Shown here: in pieces, positions 56,071 through 64,000 of the stretch | Position numbering within the stretch: position 1 is the first letter of the stretch | How the letters are laid out: each line of letters starts with the position of its first letter | DNA from: Ganoderma boninense | Lineage: Eukaryota > Basidiomycota > Agaricomycetes > Polyporales > Polyporaceae | Length of the DNA stretch: 64,000 nucleotides | Direction: 5' to 3' | Assembly: GCA_002900995.3 (NCBI GenBank) | Contig: CM035310.1 | Coordinates: 1-64,000, forward strand | Translations under genes and position numbers: made by a program | Notes under the pieces: model-generated | Databases searched by the model: none | What the model was told of the DNA's origin: nothing | What the model saw: the letters and a program-made list of their open reading frames with translations, nothing else

Positions 56071-57032
56071 TCTTCCCACACTCCGCACCAGATGATCCTG
56101 CCTTTCGGGTGGCACTGGGGTACAACAGTCGCCGCTACTACTTACTCCATCTCCAGAAGTGGTGTAAGACGGTAGATTGAGGCGAAATGCGACAATGCGG
56201 CGCAACACACCCCATGGTTTCGACATCATTTACCCCGGGGTTTTTTTCAGCACACGCTGCACGCCCCGTCCTACACCGTTAGGACAACTCTTCCATGGTG
56301 ATCACAGGAGTTCAGGCTCGAAATTTGCATCGGGGTCTGAATCGCAGCCGCCGAGTAGAGCGACGAGCCTAGGTTGCTGGGTGGCACTGTGGACATCCAA
56401 ATCAACGGGTCGATTCCTGCCCTAGGTTTGTCTAACAATACATTGCTCGACGCTCACCAACCACTCACAGATCGCCTCCCCTTCTCCCGCGCTTGGATTA
56501 TGCAGCGCTCCGACCCATGACATGCTTCGACCGGTTACTTCCAGGCGTCCAGAAGCCTGTCCGTTTCGTGGCCCTCCGTCCAACTCTACTTCCGATCTAG
56601 CACATTCCGTCGAAGTGGAGAGGCGCGTGCGGGGGCGGAGATAGGGCTTCAGTTCGGCCATTTCCCCGCGTCCACCTGTCATTCAGCCCACCGGACCGGC
56701 CGGTGAGAGGGCCCACAGACGCCAGATGTTCGCCTCCGTCCCACACCGTGTCGTAACCATCACCGGGAACACAGAACTTATGGCAATCGCAGGCTATCTC
56801 CGACTCGCCGTCGAGAGCGTGACCGCAAAAATGCAGTGAAAATCGTCGGAGGGGGCCATAGAGTCCCGTAGGTTGAGTGGTTTTAGCTGTCGAACCTTTA
56901 CAATGCCTTCAGGTTGGCCGCGTCTCAACGTTCTGTCAGGACACGCACATCCCGTGCCCCACGATGAGCAAGGTTGCGGTCTCGCCAACCCGTCCGCCTC
57001 TCGTGGTATGAAGCACTGGAGAGCCAGGTTCG
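56071..57032. other. no supported gene
   Basis: No ORF with recognisable domain or splice structure on either strand. Confidence 0.4.
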
Positions 57033-57218
57033 TATAAAAAGTCTCCAGTTCATCGACGTCTCCTCACCAACTCAAACCCCAACACAGCAGCTTCTCTCAA
57101 ACCCCCAATTCCACAAGCCCAACCACCCCATCATGGTCTTCTTCCCAGGTAATCCAATCCCAGAACCTGCTACTAATCACAGTTCCTGGAGGCGCGCACC
57201 TGGTGGAGCTCATTTGAC
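57033..57218 (+). other. TATA box, CA-rich leader and a possible 16-residue ORF
   Basis: TATAAAA at 57033-57039 is followed by a CA/CT-rich leader typical of strongly expressed fungal genes and an ATG at 57133 in good context (CCATCATGG). Splicing at 57148/57183 (a 34-base intron, unusually short) would give the 16-residue peptide MVFFPVPGGAHLVELI. It could be a micropeptide, or the start of a gene whose body was lost. Confidence 0.3.
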
Positions 57219-57489
57219 ACCTTCCGTTGAGTCGCATCACTGAACCAAGGTGCTGTTGATCCTATAAAACGCGGCTGGCAACCGGTGACCGAGACTAAAT
57301 AGTGTCTCGATGTTGACAGACGTGTGAGTGTGACCACAGAACCCTGCGGGGACGAGCGGTACATCTTCTTAACGACAAATATCTGATCAGATTCCAATTT
57401 TCAAGCTCACAGTCGTACGACACAAATCAAACGCTGAATTTGCTCAACAGTGATACGGAATAAACCCTCGAGTGCGGTCGACATCAGCG

Positions 57490-58990
57490 TCAGGCCTTCG
57501 AGGTCTCAGCGACGACCGCATCATGGCTCAAGTCCGCCCCGCCGTAGAAGTTGGAGGCCCTGCGGTCCTGCGCCTCGAGCTCCGACTCGAGCTCGTTCAA
57601 ATCGATCTTGCTGTTCTTTGCGCCGATATCAGCCACCATTTTCTTCGCAAACTGTAACACACCGCCGAACATCCGTATCAGCGCTAACTGAGGCCAAGAA
57701 AGGTTGGAGTGGACTCGCCTTGGCCGCCATGGCGGGATCAGCTTCCGAGCCCCCAGGCGACACAGTGAGGTAGAAGCTGAGCGTTTGGAGCTGGTCCATG
57801 ATGTGTATGCCCTCCTTTTCGAAGCGCGCCATCGTGAGCCGCGCCGGCTGGAGGTGGTGGATGGCGTTGACGAGCTTGCTCTTCCTGCACCGGCTCTGTT
57901 AAGCATCGAGGACCATCTCCAATCGTCGCTGGGCGGTGCCAGTCGAGAGACACGGAATAATGGGACGGGACTCACTGCTCTGCGCCTTCGAATAGGTCGA
58001 CGAGGGCTGCGACGAGCCCCACGAGGAGGCCCACCCCGGCGAGGAAGTCTAGGGCGATGCTGATGCTCCCTACTACGCTTGCGGCCCCGGCGATGTCTGC
58101 TGCGACACCCGCTGCCTCCGCCGCCTCGCTCACACCTCGGATTCCTCGTCAGCTGCTAAACGTAGCTGTCGATACAGAAAGCAACTTACCCTCCAGGGCT
58201 TCGGCAGCCTCCGCAGCCTCAGCGGAGATCTCGGCTGCAGCTATATGGTAATGAGTAAGTAAGCGCAAATCCGAGACGAGTAGAGCCGAAGAAAGGGTTC
58301 AGAACCTGCGGCGGCCGCAGCTTCTCCCCCTTCAGCAGCGGTGACGAAGTTGGCGAGGCTCATAACGTTCGCCATGCGCATGCCCCATTGCGCGATGGAA
58401 ATCGCTGCCTTCACTAGATTAGTAATGGAAAGCGGATTTGAGCGAACGATAAAATGACCACTGGACGGGCGAGGGATAGCTCACCAGTGAAGGCAGCGCC
58501 TTTCAGTCCCATCAGCAGCCCGGCAACGAAGTACGTGGTGTCGAAACCCTAGCACGTCAGAATTAGTGACTGCTAGATGTGATTAGGAAGGTATTGGGAT
58601 CAATACTGACGCTCTTGGTCCTCTTCGCCGTCTTGACGAGCTACGAAATATCCGCAAGCATGTCAGCACACACCCGAAGATCGGCATAGGACACCGTTGT
58701 GGGCGGTATAGTGGGTAAAAAATCAAAACTGTACCGTTAGCTGACTAGTGATGGTCTGAATGTGTATAATACCTACAAGCGAAGTAATGCGCGAGACATA
58801 AGTGACAAGTGGTGAGACAATCTCGAATTTACGAGTCAGCCTTAGACTTGTGGCAAATTGTCCTTCCTGTGTAGGCAAGCAAGAGGTTAAGAAGGAGAAA
58901 GTTCCGCTGGATAGGGCATTCCGAGGCTGCACAAGCCATCGGGACCAGCAAGTGCTCGTAGGATTTGCTTCGGAGTGACTAGTGAGGCAA
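57490..58990 (-). CDS. uncharacterised protein with Ala/Gly-rich hydrophobic helices
   Basis: Read leftwards. An N-terminal exon has LRLTRKFEIVSPLVTYVSRI (about 58860-58790), then LVKTAKRTKS, GFDTTYFVAGLLMGLKGAAF and AAISIAQWGMRMANVMSLAN. Next comes an Ala/Glu-rich helix (AAEISAEAAEAAEALEG) and a long hydrophobic segment (58020-58130; ASVVGSISIALDFLAGVGLL). After it are RLTMARFEKEGIHIMDQLQT and the C-terminal exon KIDLNELESELEAQDRRASN ending SKA at 57490. About six introns; boundaries approximate. Long helices around one hydrophobic hairpin recall helical membrane-inserting proteins, but no signature of a named family is visible, so no function is assigned. A decayed copy is at 53727-54780. 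Confidence 0.6.
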
Positions 58991-59315
58991 ACTGTGACCA
59001 ATGTGACAAGTGACTGTCAGGTTACTGAACGCCACAAGCGTCAACCGAGTGTGGCTTCTCTCCATTCTGCGCCAAGCTCCTCGAATAAATATTCCGACAA
59101 GCTCTACATGGCTCGATCAACACAAGGCGATAACCGTAGTGAAAACTTTTCGGGGCTCTGTCACTGGATGGCGGTCAGATCGTGGGTCCTGATTTGGCAC
59201 TGGCAAAGGATGGCCCGGCGTTTGGACGACGAGTTTGGACGACGACTCACCTCTAGTCCTCCCATCTCTGCTCCAACAAAGTTATTACACTCTACCTCTT
59301 CATCTGGCTTTCTCC

Positions 59316-62300
59316 ATGTCTCTCTCCAAGTGCTTCCTTGGTTGCAACAATCAGCAGTGCCAATTTGGCTGCGGCTTTTATCTCCCAACAGGAGTCCCAG
59401 ACGTGGAGTACAACGGCGGCCCAGGAATTCCTGCCAACCCAGCCTACCTCCCGGTGAAGTGCAAGATATGTGGTTGTGTTGGAGGGCAGCATCTACACGA
59501 CATGGTATGTGTTTGAGTCTTATCCCTAATTCAGCCTGCTTGAGCATCGACTCCCGCCCCCATTCGTGGCTTTTAGTCGGTAGCCCCTGCTCCTGCCAAC
59601 GAACTCCCCGCCCATCCCATGAAGGCCAGCGGTCCCCATGCCTTCAAACCATCAGCCCCTCGTGGTGCCACAGAGGACAGTCTGTTCGGTAGTCGTTCCA
59701 CCCCACACTCTTCCAATACGTCTATGCCGGACTCAAGCATTCCTCCGCCGGCGTCCACCAGTGCTAGAGCACCTGAGTCTGGGTCCTCATCCACCATGCC
59801 GCCCCAGCCGACAGTCAATAACTCTACTCAACACGGTCATGGACCTTTTAGGGCGCATGGAATGAAGAGGGAGGAGCGGATGTCGGATATCAGGGAGGAT
59901 ATCGGTGGTCGGGCTGAACAGGGGAGTGCTGGGAGACGCACATTCAATCCTGCCGACAAGGCAAGTCATATCACTCTCTTATGCATAGGTGCATCCTCAA
60001 AACATTGGATGATACAGGCCTATAGTGCGTCGACTCAGTTCGACAAGGACAAGGATAGTAAACGCAAGCGTCGTCAGTCACCAGCCAGCACAACTTCACG
60101 TAAGAAGGCACAGACATCTGATGCGCCATCTAAAACGAAGAAGGGAGTGAAGGTGAAGCTTCAAACAGTGGAGTTCCAGTTCGTCCTTCTCCCTCAGACG
60201 TCTTCCGTGTATCAAGAGAGGTACAAGCGTCCGAACCTCGCCGAGTATGTAATAGGATCTTGGCCTACCTCAACAAATGTGACTAACATTTCTTGTCATA
60301 GAATCGTACGTCTCCACGATCAAGGCTTCGTATCCAAAAAGGTTTCAATTTCTATGGATGCAAGCAACAAGGACATCCGGGATGCCGTCTCGAGCATAGA
60401 GTCTGGATGCTTTCAAGACCCTACTGTCGCGTCTTTCGTCAGCACGTACGGGTGGCAGACACTGCAGGCTTTCCCCCCGGAGGTGAAGCCTGGAAAGCGG
60501 ACGACGCAAGGCGAGATCTACTACATCAAGGTTATGCGAGATGGCCGCGACATGAACGTCGATGTGCAGACGCTTAAGCGGTATTTACTTGTTCTATCTT
60601 TCTCAACCTCTGTCTAACACGGCGATGGCGTATTATTAGGGCTACGGCTTTTACAGGTCTCCGTGGTGGCCCAAAGTCGGGCTACGATAACCTCGTTCTC
60701 ATTGCACTACTGCCAGAATCCCCAGATGTTCCCTTCACTCCGCATAGTTCGAAGTGCGATGGAACTTTGGAGGGAGAGGATGAGCATGAGGAAAGAGATG
60801 GTGATTCAACTGGAGTGGGAAGCGACATAGAGATGGGTGAGGGCGAGGGTAAAGGAAGGGGTCAGAGCAAGGGCGCCAGCAAGGGCAACTAGGGAGAGGG
60901 CGAGGGTGAGGGTGACGGCGAGACCACAGATGAGGGGGACGCACAGACAAGACGCAAGACAGAGAGCAAGGGCAAGGGCAAGGGAAAGGGGAAGGCTAAG
61001 TGTGAAGATGAAGATGACGACGGGGTATAACTCTGCCTTCAGTGGTTGTAAATCTTTCAAGCTCATCGTTTTCTTAGGATAGGAATTGGGCAAGTGAACG
61101 TCCATACCCATCCTATCCAGCCGATAGTAGCCACGAGTATGCCGATAACTATCCATTTGGGCAAGAGGTGAGCACATAGTAGTAGAGTGGTCATTTCTGT
61201 GGTGGTGGAATTGAGTCCTGACTTCACTATCTATATAGCAGTTTTTCGAGGTGTATACAGCAAACAACGATTATGTCAATCCTACCCATTCATCGAATGG
61301 AGATGACTCCAAACATGAATCAGACGATACTACCGTGCGTAATCAGTGTGTATACCTTTGAGTATGTTTGCTGACGGATGTATGTTGTGACAGCCTTTGT
61401 CTTATGTTTCAGATGCACACATCGTGCTCCGCAAGCTCCTCCTGAACATGCATGAGCCTGATGTTGGGAGCAGAGTGTCCAAGCCCATCGACTGGGTAAG
61501 ACGTGCCACATTGTCGTCATTACCTCGGAGCTGACTTGGAGGTCTTCTGGTCTCTAGTGGGCAAACGAGGAAGAATGCATCAAGTCCCTTAGCGAGTTCC
61601 TGAAAGAGCGACCATGGATTGAAAATCTCCTCGACAAGGTCTTTGGACACTCTAACAATCCTTCGTCGCTGCAGGTTCATCTTCCCATCTTGCTTTTCGA
61701 GATCACAACCAGCGTCATCAAACCTCTCACATTTCTGTTAACCCTTGCACACCGGCTCGAGGTTGCCAGAGCTGGTCCACTTGCCGACATCGACACGTTC
61801 TCTGACACCTTCAGAAAACAGTTTATGCTCGGTCCAGGAGGGCTTCATGCAGTTGCTGCAACCATGACTCGCATATACTCTATGTTCGACCTCGACCCCT
61901 GTGAACAGTTTGGGATAAGCGAACGCAAGCTCCTCTTTAACGAGCTTCATGTGCGCTCAGAGGCAGCTGTTTCGTTGCTTCGCCATTTGCGCAGCCTGGT
62001 ACCACGGTCCCACTGGGTTCCAAAGCCGCATTTCCGGGAATTTTTCCAAGCTTATGCTTCCGTGAAGGACGACCTCAGCGTAAGCCGTCTGAAACTGCTC
62101 TTTTGTGTCTAGCATATTCATCGACCATCCTGTATGATTTCAGTGCGCCACTTTGGTTGAGTGGGAGATATCGGGTCTCTGTGGAGTGGATATCATGACC
62201 ATACCTGCAGGAGATCTCGAAAAGAAGCTCTCGAGCGCGTACGGGCACCATTCAAATCACCTTGCGATGAACGGTTACTCGATCAAGGCTGGCAACTTTG

Positions 62301-63597
62301 GCCTGGAGAGATTTATTGATCTTTTCATTGTGCCCGTTCTCGATAACCCTCCATTGTCAGATGATGAACGCTATCATCGTGTCCTTGACAGTATGCAGGC
62401 TTTCTTAGGTGCAGTCACCCGAAAGTTGCGGAACTTTGCAAAGGTATGCATTGGCAATTGTTTGAAAACGGAGTCAGACGACATTGGATACTGACAATCA
62501 ATGTTCACAGACTCGTGAAAAGGCAAAAAAGTCGTCTAAATCCAAGGAGACAAAGAACGATACGGAGAAACCAAGGGTACGTCGCTCGGCGCGAGGAGAC
62601 TTGTCAGAGTTATTTGGAGTATTGAAATTGTTTACAGTCCACACGCAGCACTCGGAGCTCTTTCAAAAAGGATGGTTGTGGTGAACAGAAATAGTATGCG
62701 TGTTCTAGCTCACATAAGATCGTCAAATGTTTATATTGTTGTATCACTTTCAGTACATCCTCAGGGGATGATGATCCCATTTACGTTCCAGGATCCGACT
62801 CTGAACTGTCCAGTGGTGGTGAGAGCCTGCCTCACATTTTTGCAATCCCTGACGTGTGTTACTGACTCAGAGTCTGACATGATTGCTGGTAGGGGAATGC
62901 AAATCAAAGTCTAACTTCACAAGCAAGGATAGCAGATCACAGCATCCGCCATTTGAGTTCCCCCCCAGTAAGCGATAGTGTCATGCGCTGTGTAAGGCTA
63001 GCTTCTGAAGGTCAACTGTCTCGTAGAATCCCCTTCTACAGATGGTGGGAAAGGGTCTTGGCGTGACTTGGGAGAGGACCAATTTCAACCCGGTGCCAAG
63101 GACAGGGAGGATGCTGCGTCTGGAAAGGCAAATCCACCTCACACAGACCCTCCGCCAAAAGAACGCCCTATACCCCGATCACCTCCGAAGCCGCGGCCTA
63201 AGGTCAAAACACCCTCAACACTTTTGGGAAAGTTGGAACTGCTTGAGTCTCGCATTTGGACTCTATCATGGTCGGCACTTGTTGATGAGGTATTGAAGAA
63301 GTTCCCCCACCCATTGAAGCCAATTGCAAGCCACTCGTTCAATCGTGGAGCTTCTATCAAGATGCAGCACATGCATCTCGTAACAGTTCGTCTCTCAAAC
63401 TATAAACTGCATTCTTGTTACACTCACAGATCTGAACATTTTGACAGTTATACCATCCAGATAAGAACGGAGGAGGTTTGTTCTCGCCGGAATGGCCTGA
63501 GGTTGCTGGGAGGCTTTGCGCTCTCCTTAACATCAAAAAGGATGGCATCCTAAGCGAGCCTTGGCGACCTGACCCAGGACCTGCACCAAAGGAATGA
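59316..63597 (+). CDS. large multi-exon protein with N-terminal Cys cluster and C-terminal HPD (J-domain-like) motif; in-frame stop
   Basis: Start at 59316 with a Cys/His cluster: CFLGCNNQQCQFGCGF, then CKICGCVGGQHLH, likely zinc-binding. A Ser/Pro-rich linker, a basic nuclear-type patch (KRKRRQSPASTTSRKK) and a domain with VEFQFVLLP, RLHDQGFVSKKVSI and STYGWQTLQAFPPEV follow. Next is a Gly/Glu/Lys low-complexity tract with a TAG at 60889-60891. Beyond it the gene continues with AHIVLRKLLLNMHEPDV, LEVARAGPLADIDTFSDTF and VRSEAAVSLLRHLRSLVP. The C-terminus reads GASIKMQHMHL joined to LYHPDKNGGG, with HPD as in J-domains that stimulate Hsp70, and ends at 63597. Many introns; several joins approximate. 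The stop could be hidden by splicing I cannot resolve, be a base error, or mark a pseudogene. Confidence 0.55.
60830..61026 (+). repeat. purine-rich low-complexity tract (GAGGGC/AAGGGC)
   Basis: Runs of GAGGG(C/T) and AAGGGC hexamers encode Gly-Glu and Gly-Lys dipeptides in the large gene. Slippage-prone sequence; the in-frame TAG lies inside it. Confidence 0.8.
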
Positions 63598-64000
63598 TGT
63601 ATACTGTACCAAAAGATGATGTTCCTTGCATGTGGGCCCATGATAAGCCAATCACATAGTGCTATTGTACAAGATTCAATGCAAATTGACACAGAAGCGT
63701 CATTTAGTGCCACTGGGTCTTCCATACTACAAGACAAGACCTGCAACACCTAAATACATAGTGACTGATGGAGACATACATGCTCCACGGTCAGAGAGTC
63801 TCAGGTTGAGGCTACTGTTGAATGTGAACCATCATCAACCACAGCACAGCTCACCAAGAATCAAGAGCCTCAAACGAGGCACACTCGGGACGGACAGGTG
63901 TGCACCAGCCACGAAATCGAATGACAAGCCTGTCGGACGCAGCGAGCATCCGTCACGGTGCTCTCAAGTCCTGCCTTTAGGCTTACACCAGTGGTCTTGT
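63598..64000. other. 3' flank, no supported gene
   Basis: No ORF with recognisable content up to the window edge; presumably the 3' UTR and downstream intergenic region of the large gene. Confidence 0.4.

Overview
This window looks like nuclear DNA of a basidiomycete, most likely an Agaricomycete. Protein-coding genes are split by many short introns, mostly about 45-70 bp with GT..AG ends. The gene families are typical of that group: a Plavaka/CACTA-type transposase, an F-box protein, a KDM3-like JmjC protein, a SUN-domain protein, S33 peptidases and a fungal dynamin. Everything here was read by eye. Intron boundaries were placed by reading frame and splice signals, without RNA or homology searches.

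Left part (about 0.5-36.3 kb) is accessory DNA organised around repeats. A 1,227-bp inverted repeat (1051-2277 and 15643-16869), with no indels and two substitutions that I could find, flanks 13.4 kb. That interior holds an F-box gene, a single-pass membrane protein with a Pro/Ser-rich linker, a coiled-coil membrane protein, a Plavaka/CACTA-type transposase and a small acidic-tailed protein on the opposite strand. It reads as a large cargo-carrying DNA transposon, although I could not find a target-site duplication. Two further copies of the same repeat lie at about 27.3-28.4 kb and 34.55-35.31 kb. All four share a nearly identical core of about 485 bp embedded in more diverged flanks. Between the copies lie an uncharacterised gene with a recent 198-bp internal duplication, a SUN-domain gene, a WD40/transmembrane gene, a JmjC gene, two more membrane-type genes, and a second member of the membrane/Pro-rich family found inside the 13.4-kb unit. 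A 259-bp AT-rich repeat in inverted orientation (524-782 and 36029-36286) brackets this whole territory.

Middle part (36.3-47.4 kb): a secreted S33 (TAP-like) peptidase gene; a second, broken peptidase copy beside a 100-N assembly gap; low-complexity ORFs that look like degraded mobile-element sequence; a small conserved fungal protein; and an old-yellow-enzyme-like fragment split by a 590-bp hAT-type MITE with a perfect 8-bp target-site duplication.

Right part (48-64 kb): a complete dynamin-family GTPase gene with FG-type motifs before its GED, followed by a decayed dynamin fragment; two tandem small secreted Thr-rich proteins; a pair of related genes with hydrophobic Ala/Gly-rich helices, one interrupted by a second hAT-like MITE; and a long gene with an N-terminal Cys cluster and a C-terminal HPD motif, carrying an in-frame stop.
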